Shown piece after piece: positions 1-6,719 of a DNA stretch of 8,826 nucleotides. Source of the stretch: JANYJA01 sp038229055 (GTDB lineage: Bacteria > Acidobacteriota > Terriglobia > Bryobacterales > Bryobacteraceae); assembly GCA_038229055.1 (NCBI GenBank), contig JBBROU010000160.1:1-8826 (forward strand). The letters are read 5' to 3'. The position numbers and the translations under genes were made by a program. The notes under the pieces are model-generated. The model was not told the origin of the DNA and made no database searches. It saw only the letters and a program-made list of their open reading frames with translations. Positions within the stretch are counted from its first letter, which is position 1, and each line of letters starts with the position of its first letter.

Positions 1-969
1 AACGCCCAAAGCTTCAGCAAGCAGGCCGAGGATGCTATCAAGCGCGTCCAGGAGCAGGCGCGCGAGGCGGAGGCGCGGTATCCGGTCTTTGCCCGCACCG
101 AGACGGTCCGGCACGAAGCCTACGCGAGCCTGGCGGATATCTTCGCCGATCCGTTCTTTCTGGATTGGCGAGAGTCGGCCTATGTGCGACTCGGAATTGA
201 GCGGAGGCAGAAGCTGCTATCGGTTGAGCGCTTCATCGGGATCGAGCTGGTGCGGCATCCCGGCGGCCCGGCCGAGTATGTGCGGGATCTGCGGCGGCTG
301 GCGAACTTCTATGCATCGAAACATTCTTATGAAGCGGCGCGGGGCGGGGCGCAGTGGGTAGATCTGGAGCGGTCGGAATATTATCTGCTGCTGGCGCTGC
401 GGGAGGCGGGCGAGGAGAGCTACCAGTTGCTGACGGATTTGGGCGTCCTTTATATGGAGTACTACAAGCCGCGGCGGCTGGCCGAGGCGATCAAGAAGTT
501 TGAGGACAGCGCGCGGAAAAAGCGTGAGCAGCAGCGGGCGCCGTACAACTTGGGTGTGGCCGCGGGGTATGAGAACCGGTGGGCTGACGCGTTGAGGCAC
601 TATGAAGACGCGCGGCGGTATCTGAACTGGGAGGTGCGGCCGCTTGACGAGATGCGGTGCATGGTCCACTACAACCATGCGTGTGCGTGTGCGCGTCGCT
701 CTTATGAGGACACGGCGAATGTGGATTATTGGGTGGCAGAGTGCCTGACGTCGATCCAGGCGACCGCGCGGCTGGGCTTTATGTCGGACCCGGTGCTGAC
801 GGACGATTTGACGACGAAGGACTTTAGCCTGCTGGATGCGAAGACGAAGGCGGAGATCGAAACCTTGCGGGAGAAGATCACCAAGCCGCAGACGCCCTCA
901 GTCCCGGCTCCCAAGGGCCTGAAAGATCGGATGCGCAGCACTTTGGAGATCTGGTGGAAGCGGGATTAG
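1..969 (+). CDS. TPR-type protein, 3' part (5' end outside window)
   Basis: The frame is open from base 1 to the TAG at 967-969, giving 322 visible residues; the true start lies left of the window. The visible N-terminus is charged and helical (SKQAEDAIKRVQEQAREAEA). Two TPR-like helical pairs can be seen, at about visible residues 140-173 (SYQLLTDLGVLYMEYYKPRR, then an AEAIKKFEDSARKK helix) and 181-212 (APYNLGVAAGYENRWADALR, then HYEDARRYL). The middle contains a Tyr/Arg-rich stretch, and the protein ends in a basic tail (LKDRMRSTLEIWWKRD). No catalytic motif or membrane segment is visible in this part. TPR repeats normally mediate protein-protein contacts, so a scaffold or regulator role is an inference; the missing N-terminus could hold an effector domain. 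It is followed by 287 bp of relatively AT-rich spacer, so it is not clearly in an operon with the next gene. Confidence 0.8.
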   Translation, partial: NAQSFSKQAEDAIKRVQEQAREAEARYPVFARTETVRHEAYASLADIFADPFFLDWRESAYVRLGIERRQKLLSVERFIGIELVRHPGGPAEYVRDLRRLANFYASKHSYEAARGGAQWVDLERSEYYLLLALREAGEESYQLLTDLGVLYMEYYKPRRLAEAIKKFEDSARKKREQQRAPYNLGVAAGYENRWADALRHYEDARRYLNWEVRPLDEMRCMVHYNHACACARRSYEDTANVDYWVAECLTSIQATARLGFMSDPVLTDDLTTKDFSLLDAKTKAEIETLREKITKPQTPSVPAPKGLKDRMRSTLEIWWKRD

Positions 970-1256
970 ATACCGGGGTTGCCGTTGCGAGTCATGAGTT
1001 GACCTCTGCGATTATTATAGCGCAACAGCGGCTTGATTTGAGACGTTCCCGAAGGCAGACCGACTACTTTACAGTGAGACACTAATTTCGCGGCGATTCC
1101 AAAAGACACAGAAGCGGGGCAAGATTATACGTAAATCGGCTGCGAACGGTTGACGCAGCATTACAGATTCATGTACCCTTGGGTTGTCAGACAGGGCCAC
1201 GGGTCCGGTAAGTTGTTGATTTTCCGGGAAGAATCTCTTAGAAACGAGGATTTTAA

Positions 1257-2942
1257 ATGGCCGTATTGCGATCTTGCCTAGCTTATTCTGTAAGTTTTTT
1301 TCTGATAGCCCCGACGTCCTCGTTATTCTCTCAGCAACCCAACCTCCATATTTCATTGTTCTCGACCGCAGCTTCCAGCGGCAACGCGGAAATTGCCGAG
1401 AATCCCGCCGAAACCTACTTAAATTCAGTCACAAAGCTCGGCGGCAAGCCGGGCGCGACATTCCAACCCACGGCGTCTGACCTGTTAGTGCAGCAAGCCG
1501 AGGAAAAGTTTCAAGAAGGTAAGAAATCCTATCAGGTAAAAGCTACCGAGCAGGCACGGCAGAAATTCGATGAAGCCGTGGACCTGATGCTGCGAGCATC
1601 GGATGGGCCCACGGACCGGCAGCTTTACGAAGGCAAACTCGAAGAGATGATCGATGCGATTCATCGCATGGATCTGGCCGGGCTGGGCGCGGCGGGCTCT
1701 GATCTCCCGGCATTCGAGAAAGCGCCGCTCGAAGATATTCTCACTCTCACCTTTCCCGTAGATCCCAAACTGAAAACTAAGGTACGCGATGAAGTGGTGG
1801 CGACGGCATCCCAGCTTCCGCTGGCAGTGAATGACGCGGTGCTGGGCTACATCAATTACTTTTCGGGGCGCGGCCGCCAGACGATGGTTGCGGGCCTGCA
1901 GCGGGCCGGCAAATACCGGCCGATGATTGAGCGAATTTTCCGGGCGGAAGGAGTGCCGCTGGAGCTGATTCACCTGGCGCAGGCGGAGTCCGGATTTTTG
2001 CCGCGCGCGGTTTCAAACAAAGCCGCCACCGGCATGTGGCAGTTTGTGAAGTATCGCGGCCAGGAATACGGTCTGCGGCAGACCGGGTACACCGATGACC
2101 GGCTTGATCCGGAGAAGGCGACGCACGCGGCGGCTCGGCATCTGCACGATCTCTACAATCAATTTGGCGATTGGTATCTTGCGATCGCGGCGTACAACTG
2201 CGGACCGGGCAATATCCAGAAAGCGGTCGAGCGCACCGGGTATGCGGATTTCTTCGAGCTGCGCAGCCGGCATGCGATTCCCGTGGAGACGACCAATTAT
2301 GTGCCGATTATTCTGGCCATGACGATCATGACCAAGAACGCGGCGGAGTACGGACTGACTGACGTGGTGCCTGAATCGCCGCTCGAATACGACACCATCG
2401 AGATCACCTCGCCGACGCATCTGGCGCTGGTTGGGGACGTGACGGATACTCCGGTTTCGCAGCTTACGCAATTGAATCCGGCGCTGCTCCGCAACGTAGC
2501 TCCGGCCGGATACGCGCTCCACGTTCCTAAGGGAACAGGCGCCACGGTGACAGCGGCGATGCAGAACATTCCGGAAGAGCGGCGCGCTTCGTGGCGCATG
2601 CATCATGTGGAATCCGGCGACACGCTGGCCGGGATCGCCAAGCGCTACGGTGCCGTGCGGAGCAGCATCGCCGAACTGAATAAGCTGGATTCCGACGAGC
2701 CGGCCGCGGGCGGCTATCTTCTGATTCCGGCGGGCTACCGGCAAGACGCCGCACCCTCGTCGCGCAGCGCGCGATTGCATTCGTCCAAGAACAAGCGCAG
2801 CGCTTCGCATAACGCGGCAGTGAGCCGGACGCATGCTTCGCGCCGCGCTCCCGTGCGCTCGAACTCGCGGCGCGCGCAGGCGCACCACGTTAGTTCGGGC
2901 GAAATCGCTCTGAATCGTCAAAGCCGCGCCCTGTCTCGATAA
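1257..2942 (+). CDS. mltD: Exported MltD-like lytic transglycosylase with LysM modules
   Basis: The 561-residue product probably cleaves the MurNAc-GlcNAc bond of peptidoglycan to leave 1,6-anhydro ends, acting outside the cytoplasmic membrane. Residues 1-26 form a signal-peptide-like hydrophobic start. Residues 76-112 are helical and TPR-like. The SLT domain spans about 222-350 and shows the family signatures in order: catalytic Glu244 in AQAESGF, GMWQF (259-263) and AAYNCGPGNI (311-320). Residues 388-425 resemble a degenerate LysM (HLALVGDVTDTPVSQLTQLN), and 448-491 form a clear LysM (HHVESGDTLAGIAKRYG) for glycan binding. The last ~60 residues are a low-complexity Arg/Ser/His/Lys tail, unusual for MltD. 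ATG 1257 is chosen because AGGA (1247-1250) lies six bases upstream. The symbol is assigned by architecture; other family-1 transglycosylases share it. Confidence 0.9.
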   Translation: MAVLRSCLAYSVSFFLIAPTSSLFSQQPNLHISLFSTAASSGNAEIAENPAETYLNSVTKLGGKPGATFQPTASDLLVQQAEEKFQEGKKSYQVKATEQARQKFDEAVDLMLRASDGPTDRQLYEGKLEEMIDAIHRMDLAGLGAAGSDLPAFEKAPLEDILTLTFPVDPKLKTKVRDEVVATASQLPLAVNDAVLGYINYFSGRGRQTMVAGLQRAGKYRPMIERIFRAEGVPLELIHLAQAESGFLPRAVSNKAATGMWQFVKYRGQEYGLRQTGYTDDRLDPEKATHAAARHLHDLYNQFGDWYLAIAAYNCGPGNIQKAVERTGYADFFELRSRHAIPVETTNYVPIILAMTIMTKNAAEYGLTDVVPESPLEYDTIEITSPTHLALVGDVTDTPVSQLTQLNPALLRNVAPAGYALHVPKGTGATVTAAMQNIPEERRASWRMHHVESGDTLAGIAKRYGAVRSSIAELNKLDSDEPAAGGYLLIPAGYRQDAAPSSRSARLHSSKNKRSASHNAAVSRTHASRRAPVRSNSRRAQAHHVSSGEIALNRQSRALSR

Positions 2943-2972
2943 GCTGACGCGGTAATCTTCCGCGGCCAGGCG

Positions 2973-3000
2973 TTGCTAATTCGGAAAAATGGATTATGCT
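2973..3000 (+). promoter_or_regulatory. Possible sigma70-type promoter for the H1-like gene
   Basis: TTGCTA (2973-2978) and TATGCT (2995-3000) are separated by 16 bases; each matches four of six consensus positions. Transcription would begin around 3007, giving a ~28-base leader containing the strong ribosome-binding site before ATG 3035. This fits the downstream start and would leave the ATG codons at 2996 and 3002 untranscribed. Seen by eye only. Confidence 0.35.
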
Positions 3001-3017
3001 AATGTTTACCGTGCCGC

Positions 3018-3026
3018 AAGAGGAGG
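3018..3026 (+). promoter_or_regulatory. Strong Shine-Dalgarno that decides the H1-like start
   Basis: AAGAGGAGG ends eight bases before ATG 3035. The two in-frame ATGs further upstream (2996, 3002) have no comparable site, so translation most likely starts at 3035 and the protein is 230 rather than 243 residues. Confidence 0.75.
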
Positions 3027-3034
3027 CCCCCCGA

Positions 3035-3727
3035 ATGATTGATGACCTGATGCTCGCTCCTAAAGACGAAGAGGAAATGGAAGATTTCCAGGATTACGAC
3101 GAGGAGAGCGCCGACGGAAAGCTCGACGATTACAACGACGACGATGAAGACGATGACGACGAAGATGTCGCCGTAGAACCTCGACCTTCGAAGTCGCAGA
3201 AAGAAACCGACGTGACCCCGCTTGTTGACGAGCCGGGATCGGCGGGATCAGAGCGTATCGAAGAGCCTCCTGCGAAGAAGCCTGCCAAAACGGAAAAATT
3301 AAAGAGTTCGCCGCAAACTCAATCGCAGCCGGTAAAGAAGGCTGCAGCGACGAAGAGTGCCGCGAAGAAAGCGCCCTTGACGAAATCTCCTGTGAAGAAA
3401 ACAGCGGCTAAGGCCGAGCCGAAGAGTGCTGCTAAGCCGGCCACAAAAAAGGCCGCGCCGAAGAAGGCTGCCGCGAAGAAGGCTGCCGCGAAGAAAGCGG
3501 CACCGAAGAAGGCCGCTCCTAAGCAGGCCCCTCCCAAGAAGGCTGCTCCGAAGAAGGCTGCTCCCAAGAAGGCCGCTCCGAAGAAGGCCGCTGGCAAGAA
3601 AGCCGCACCGAAAAAGGCTGCCGCTAAGAAAGGTGCTGCGAAGAAAGCTGCGCCCAAGAAGGCTTTAGTGAAGAAGTCGGCTGCGAAAAAGGCCGCTCCC
3701 AAGAAGGGCGCTGCAAAGAGACGCTAG
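3035..3727 (+). CDS. Histone H1-like protein with acidic N-terminus and Lys/Ala/Pro repeat tail
   Basis: The 230-residue protein is strongly bipolar. Residues 11-48 are almost solid Asp/Glu (for example YNDDDEDDDDED), residues 49-90 are a mixed linker, and residues 91-137 are Lys/Ala/Ser/Thr-rich. Residues 138-227 are exactly 18 uninterrupted pentapeptides of KKAAP type, followed by KRR. Such tails resemble eukaryotic histone H1 C-termini and bacterial H1-like proteins (Hc1/HctB, AlgP), which bind DNA without strict sequence preference and compact the nucleoid; that role is inferred here from composition. The acidic segment is not typical of Hc1 and could neutralise the tail or contact protein partners. 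The start is fixed by the Shine-Dalgarno at 3018-3026. The gene is monocistronic: a probable promoter at 2973-3000 precedes it and a strong terminator begins 26 bases after the stop. Repeat codons vary at third positions. Confidence 0.85.
   Translation: MIDDLMLAPKDEEEMEDFQDYDEESADGKLDDYNDDDEDDDDEDVAVEPRPSKSQKETDVTPLVDEPGSAGSERIEEPPAKKPAKTEKLKSSPQTQSQPVKKAAATKSAAKKAPLTKSPVKKTAAKAEPKSAAKPATKKAAPKKAAAKKAAAKKAAPKKAAPKQAPPKKAAPKKAAPKKAAPKKAAGKKAAPKKAAAKKGAAKKAAPKKALVKKSAAKKAAPKKGAAKRR
3446..3715 (+). repeat. 15-bp coding tandem repeat, 18 units (KKAAP-type)
   Basis: From the AAA codon at 3446 the sequence falls into 18 consecutive 15-base units without any indel. Each encodes a five-residue unit, mostly KKAAP, with variants KKAAA, KQAPP, KKAAG, KKGAA, KKALV and KKSAA. 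Lys codons AAG/AAA and all four Ala codons are mixed between units, so adjacent copies are rarely identical in DNA although the peptide is conserved. This suggests old duplication with selection on the peptide rather than very recent slippage. Confidence 0.9.
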
Positions 3728-3753
3728 ATCGCAATCAGGCGACGCGAGACAAG

Positions 3754-3789
3754 ACCGGCTGGATCGTAGGCGATCCAGCCGGTTTTTTT
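3754..3789 (+). terminator. Rho-independent terminator after the H1-like gene
   Basis: A perfect 13-bp stem (ACCGGCTGGATCG at 3754-3766, with its complement at 3771-3783), a four-base TAGG loop and a run of seven T (3783-3789, the first T closing the stem) form a textbook intrinsic terminator for plus-strand transcription. The convergent minus-strand gene ends within the T-run (its TAA is 3788-3790). The hairpin could also slow transcription from the other side, but the minus-strand readout has no U-tract after the stem. Confidence 0.95.
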
Positions 3790-4015
3790 ATGCCTTCAAC
3801 GCGGAACGGCAGCGGTCGAACAGTTGCAGCAGCGCATCGGCATGTTCTTCAGGTGACCGGGCGGCTTTGCTGCCCGAGAAACCAGCTGAACCGGGTGTGC
3901 CCTTTCCGAAGCCGGTGGTCACGGCAATAAACTTCATCATCTCCAGAGCCACTTCATCTTTGCTGCGTCCCGTTGCCGGCGGCGTTTCCGCCAGCTTGGC
4001 GTCCTCTTCAGCCAT
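3788..4015 (-). CDS. Small conserved-looking protein of unknown function (75 aa)
   Basis: The 75-residue product starts MAEEDAKLAETPP and has a Pro/Ala-rich N-terminus. A helical segment follows at about residues 20-33 (DEVALEMMKFIAVT), then a Gly/Ser-rich middle (TGFGKGTPGSAGFSG) and a C-terminal helix (EEHADALLQLFDRCRSALK). I recognise no domain; the overall look recalls small hypothetical proteins of Acidobacteriota, but that is from memory and unverified. It has no signal peptide or membrane segment and one Cys (Cys69). Start 4015 is preferred over an upstream in-frame ATG at 4111 because AGGAGA lies seven bases before it and the additional 32 residues look non-coding. It is convergent with the H1-like gene and divergent from the DUF892 gene, with 107 bp between the two starts. 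Confidence 0.7.
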   Translation of the reverse strand: MAEEDAKLAETPPATGRSKDEVALEMMKFIAVTTGFGKGTPGSAGFSGSKAARSPEEHADALLQLFDRCRSALKA

Positions 4016-4022
4016 ATCTTGG

Positions 4023-4028
4023 TCTCCT
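4023..4028 (-). promoter_or_regulatory. Shine-Dalgarno that decides the start of the 75-aa gene
   Basis: On the minus strand AGGAGA (4028 down to 4023) lies seven bases before the ATG whose first base is 4015. No similar site precedes the alternative ATG at 4111. Confidence 0.65.
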
Positions 4029-4122
4029 AGTAACATCGTAAACTTCAGCTTACTGTATTCACCAGACCCCGGGCGATACCAGTTAGTGATCAGTTGGCAG
4101 CCCGATTGCACCGCATAACGCC

Positions 4123-4917
4123 ATGACCATTCACGCGCTAGAAGACCTATTCCTGCAGGAGCTCAACGAGCTCTATGACGCCGAAAAGCAGATATTGAAG
4201 GCGCTTCCCAAGATGGCGAAGGCGGCATTCTCATCTCAGTTGCGAACCGCTTTCGAAACGCATTACAAGGAGACCAAGGTTCAGCTTTTGCGCCTTGAAA
4301 AGGTTTACAAGCTTATGGGTGAAGATCCGCGGCGCTCGGACTCGCAGCCGATCAGCGGCGTGATTGCCCAGGGCAAAGAGATGATTGGGTCAAAGCGTTC
4401 CGACCCCGCGGTGCTGGATGCCGGACTGATCACGATCGCGCAGAAAGTGGAGCATTACGAGATCGCGGGCTACGGGTGCGTGCGAACGCATGCGGCGATT
4501 CTGGGGTATGACGAGATTGCAGAACTTCTGAGTGACACGCTGCAGGAGGAAGAGAAGACCGACCGGCTGCTGACCGAGTTGGCAACGAGCCTGGTGAATG
4601 TTGAAGCTGCGAAGGCGCCCTACGCGACTGCGCGGACCTCGCCGAAGGGGAGGGCGAAATCGCAGAAATACGAGAACGATGGATCTTCTTTCGGCGCCAT
4701 TCTGACCGGGCTGACCATCGGCGCAGTGCTGGCGATTCTGTTTGCCCCCAAGAGCGGCAAAGCGACCCGGGAGAAGTTGGCGCAGAAGACAAATGAAGGC
4801 AAAGATTACTTGAAGCAGCGCGGCACCGAAATTTCGCAGTCTACCCAGGAGTTGATCGACCGCGGCCGCCAGGCGATTGCGGGAACCCGAATTCGCGAGA
4901 ATGAGCAGGCTTACTAA
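4123..4917 (+). CDS. DUF892 (YciF-like, ferritin-type fold) fused to a YtxH membrane segment
   Basis: Residues 1-~160 form the four-helix DUF892/YciE-YciF domain: LFLQELNELYDAEKQILKAL, AFETHYKETKVQLLRLEKVY, QKVEHYEIAGYG and a final helix with LQEEEKTDRLLTELA. Possible metal ligands by position are E16, H47, E50, E110, H111, E113 and E142-E144. A polar linker (165-188) leads to one transmembrane helix (about 190-208, FGAILTGLTIGAVLAILFAP). A YtxH-type tail with the hallmark APKSGKATREKL and an amphipathic helix follows. YciF-type proteins are stress-linked and resemble diiron ferritin-fold proteins, but their reaction is unsettled; YtxH segments occur in stress-induced membrane proteins. The fusion suggests a membrane-tethered stress protein. 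The Cys/Met-rich motif often seen after helix 2 in this family appears replaced (SQPISGVIAQGKEM). No Shine-Dalgarno precedes ATG 4123; an in-frame stop at 4087-4089 limits upstream extension. Confidence 0.88.
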   Translation: MTIHALEDLFLQELNELYDAEKQILKALPKMAKAAFSSQLRTAFETHYKETKVQLLRLEKVYKLMGEDPRRSDSQPISGVIAQGKEMIGSKRSDPAVLDAGLITIAQKVEHYEIAGYGCVRTHAAILGYDEIAELLSDTLQEEEKTDRLLTELATSLVNVEAAKAPYATARTSPKGRAKSQKYENDGSSFGAILTGLTIGAVLAILFAPKSGKATREKLAQKTNEGKDYLKQRGTEISQSTQELIDRGRQAIAGTRIRENEQAY

Positions 4918-4953
4918 TTCAAGTAATTCTGCGCCACCCAGCGCCCTTCAGCT

Positions 4954-4959
4954 TAGTAT
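4954..4959 (+). promoter_or_regulatory. Possible -10 element for a leaderless GTG start
   Basis: TAGTAT lies exactly six bases before GTG 4966, so transcription from it would begin at or next to the start codon. There is no Shine-Dalgarno. No good -35 is visible (GCGCCA at a 17-base spacer), which keeps confidence low. Confidence 0.3.
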
Positions 4960-4965
4960 GGGCAT

Positions 4966-5793
4966 GTGCGACCGGCGATCATTCTAGGATGCGGCTTCAC
5001 CGGGCAACGTGTGGCTGGGCTATTGCTCGACCGTGGTTACGAAGTGGTGGTGACCACGCGCAATCCAGATACGCTCGTCGAGTTGCGGCGGCGTGGGGCG
5101 ACGGTTCTGGCGCTTGACGCACTCGACAAAGTGAGCCTGCAGCGGCTCCGGAGCGCGCCACGGGCGGCGGTTGTGCTGCACTCGATACCAAGCTTAAAGG
5201 GACCGAACGGATTGCTCGATCCGACACCGGCACTACTCCGTGCGTTGGCTCCAGCACGTCCGGCGCGGATGGTTTATCTTTCGAGCACGGGCGTGTACGG
5301 GGACGCTCTGGAGGTGGATGAAAACACCTCAGTGGCGCCTCGCACCGAACGCGAACGGCTGCGCGTGAATGCGGAGCGGGCCGTGCAGCGGTTTGCGGGG
5401 AGTGCGCTCGTGTTGCGTCCAGCGGCGATTTACGGACCTGGTCGCGGCGTGCACAGCGCGATGCGTGCGGGCAAGTTTAAACTGTTGGACGACGGCGAAA
5501 ATTTTGTGAGCCGGATTCACGTAGAAGATCTGGCCAAACATGCGGTGGCGGCGATGGAATCCGAGTTGAGCGGCGCCTATCCTGTAGCGGACGCGGAACC
5601 TTGCCGTTCACGGGAGATTGCCGAGTATTGCGCGCGTCTGCTCGGCTTGCCGATGCCTCCCAGCGTCGCGCGCGATGCGCTTACGGAGACGCGCCGGGCG
5701 GATCGTAAGGTGAACGGGTGCGCCATTCGCGCACTGCTGGGCGTCGAGTTGCGTTATCCGACGTATCGCGAGGGAATTCCGGCAAGCTTGTAG
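4966..5793 (+). CDS. Atypical SDR-family NAD(P)-binding epimerase-like protein
   Basis: The 275-residue protein opens with a Rossmann dinucleotide-binding loop (GCGFTG, residues 8-13) after a beta strand (AIIL). It continues with strand-loop TTRN near 30-33 and the extended-SDR strand MVYLSSTGVYG (102-112). The substrate-side segment is LVLRPAAIYGPGRG (148-161), then FVSRIHVEDLA (180-190), and the C-terminus is RYPTYREGI. The usual SDR YxxxK pair is absent; the corresponding helix reads RLRVNAERAV. This is the pattern of the YeeZ-like 'atypical SDR' group, whose substrates are mostly unknown. GTG 4966 is the only plausible start: an in-frame TAG at 4954-4956 blocks extension and the Rossmann motif begins eight codons later. 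The protein is cytoplasmic, with no signal peptide. The gene stands 48 bp after the DUF892-YtxH gene and before a 330-bp gap. Confidence 0.85.
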   Translation: MRPAIILGCGFTGQRVAGLLLDRGYEVVVTTRNPDTLVELRRRGATVLALDALDKVSLQRLRSAPRAAVVLHSIPSLKGPNGLLDPTPALLRALAPARPARMVYLSSTGVYGDALEVDENTSVAPRTERERLRVNAERAVQRFAGSALVLRPAAIYGPGRGVHSAMRAGKFKLLDDGENFVSRIHVEDLAKHAVAAMESELSGAYPVADAEPCRSREIAEYCARLLGLPMPPSVARDALTETRRADRKVNGCAIRALLGVELRYPTYREGIPASL

Positions 5794-5837
5794 TGCGGCG
5801 ATTCGGAGCGGCGAACCAATGTGGCAATCTTTGCTAA

Positions 5838-5877
5838 GTTAGTTTAAGAAGCGGCAGCAGTGAGCTTAAAAACTAAC
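5838..5877. repeat. Imperfect inverted repeat, possible stem-loop
   Basis: GTTAGTTTAAG (5838-5848) pairs with CTTAAAAACTAAC (5865-5877) over 11 bp with a two-base bulge, leaving a 16-base loop. It lies 45 bp after the SDR stop. No T-run follows on either strand, so it is not a standard terminator; it may be an RNA structure or a protein-binding site. Confidence 0.45.
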
Positions 5878-6111
5878 ACGCAACGTCAATTTGACAAAGG
5901 AACTTGAACGGTTCGTCGCGTCTAAGATTACGTTCGGATTGGCTTACGCCCGGTGGAATGTGGGGAATACGTTTTGTTTTATCGAAAAGATGCCTATGGA
6001 ATCTTGATCGTCCGTATTCTTCATCGGCGCAGAATGCCAGAATTGCCGATCGTCGAAGAAGAAGAGAAGCATTAGCCCAGGGGCTTGGTAGCAGCGGCTT
6101 TTCGACGCGCC

Positions 6112-6117
6112 TATACT
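6112..6117 (+). promoter_or_regulatory. Possible -10 element for a second leaderless GTG start
   Basis: TATACT (five of six consensus positions) ends seven bases before GTG 6125, which has no Shine-Dalgarno. The nearest -35-like word, TTGGTA (6085-6090), is 21 bases away, too far for an ideal spacer. Confidence 0.35.
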
Positions 6118-6124
6118 GAAGCCA

Positions 6125-6706
6125 GTGCCTACCCCCGTCACTCAATCCGATAAGGAGCTTCAGCGTCTGATAGCGGAGATGGCCGCGATCGGGAGCGATG
6201 TCAAAGGGCTGACCGATGCGCTCAGCGAGGCGCAGTTTCAGTGGCCGCCGGAGCCGGGAAGTTGGTCGATCGCGCAATGCATCGAACATCTGGATCGGTC
6301 GATCGCTGTGTACCTGCCGGTCTTGGATCATGCGATCGAAAAGGCGCGAGCGCAGGGTGTTACCGGCACTGGACCATTCCGCTATGGTGCCCTCGGCCGC
6401 CTAATGCTTTGGAGTATGGAACCGTCGGCTCGCTTAAAGGTGAAGACGTTCACGCCGCTGGTGCCGACCGTGGCCGAGTCGAAGGCCGATACACTTGCCG
6501 CGTATTTCGCGCGGCATCGCGATATCGAGAGACGAATGACCGAGAGCTCTGGACTCGATTGGAAGCGCGTGCGACTGCAATCGCCGCTGGTGAAGTGGAT
6601 GAAGTTCGAACTGGGCGTACTCTTCTGGTTCATCATGGCCCACGAGCGCCGCCACGTATGGCAGGCCAAGCAGGTGCGCAGCCATCCGGCGTTTCCAAGC
6701 GCCTGA
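6125..6706 (+). CDS. DinB-superfamily protein
   Basis: The 193-residue protein shows the DinB/YfiT-type four-helix pattern. Helix 1 is at 8-35, followed by the signature PGSWSIAQCIEHLDRS (44-59) with His55. The C-terminal helix FWFIMAHERRHVWQAKQVR (167-185) carries His173 and His177 in an HxxxH arrangement. These three His form the usual metal-binding triad of the superfamily, so the site looks intact. DinB-like proteins are often damage-induced or are metal-dependent thiol-transferase relatives; the substrate of this member cannot be told. GTG 6125 is chosen because it allows a full helix 1 and lies next to a -10-like box; the next in-frame ATG (6179) would cut into that helix. The stop is 13 bp before the DUF58 start, so the two are probably transcribed together. 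Confidence 0.85.
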   Translation: MPTPVTQSDKELQRLIAEMAAIGSDVKGLTDALSEAQFQWPPEPGSWSIAQCIEHLDRSIAVYLPVLDHAIEKARAQGVTGTGPFRYGALGRLMLWSMEPSARLKVKTFTPLVPTVAESKADTLAAYFARHRDIERRMTESSGLDWKRVRLQSPLVKWMKFELGVLFWFIMAHERRHVWQAKQVRSHPAFPSA

Positions 6707-6719
6707 TGACCTACACGCC

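Larger units (their letters stand above)
5794..6124 (+). other. 330-bp intergenic region without a convincing gene
   Basis: This gap is more AT-rich than its neighbours. Small open frames exist on both strands (for example 5904-6119 plus, 5944-6141 minus), but none shows a ribosome-binding site, a recognisable motif or a sensible composition. It holds an imperfect inverted repeat (5838-5877), a lone TTGACA (5891-5896) with no -10 partner, and a TATACT box next to the following gene. A small RNA or the remnant of a lost gene cannot be excluded. Confidence 0.6.

Noticed and set aside
999..1018. TTGACC and TATTAT promoter-like words after the TPR gene
   Set aside because: The spacer is only eight bases, far below the 16-18 needed for a sigma70 promoter.
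1150..1177. TTGACG with TGTACC as a possible promoter for the transglycosylase gene
   Set aside because: The -35 is good and the 16-base spacer acceptable, but the -10 matches only three of six positions, so it is not listed as a feature.
2013..2921. 302-codon open frame antisense to the transglycosylase
   Set aside because: It is an Arg-rich shadow of a high-GC gene, with no motifs; the plus-strand frame has full SLT and LysM signatures.
2996..3034. Upstream ATG starts (2996, 3002) for the H1-like gene
   Set aside because: They lack a Shine-Dalgarno and overlap the probable -10, while ATG 3035 has a strong site eight bases upstream.
3319..3702. 127-codon Ala/Phe/Gly-rich open frame antisense to the H1-like gene
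   Set aside because: It is the direct complement of the KKAAP repeat (FFxAA pattern), and it has no independent signal.
3446..3715. Periodic repeat considered as a CRISPR-like array
   Set aside because: The period is 15 bases with no spacers, it is in frame within a gene and it encodes a regular pentapeptide.
5822..5835. TGGCA...TTGCT resembling a sigma54 -24/-12 promoter
   Set aside because: The GG and GC dinucleotides are eight bases apart instead of ten, a spacing sigma54 does not tolerate.
5891..5896. Consensus -35 TTGACA in the SDR-DinB gap
   Set aside because: The only -10-like word (TAAGAT, 5922-5927) is 25 bases away, and no gene follows at a sensible distance.
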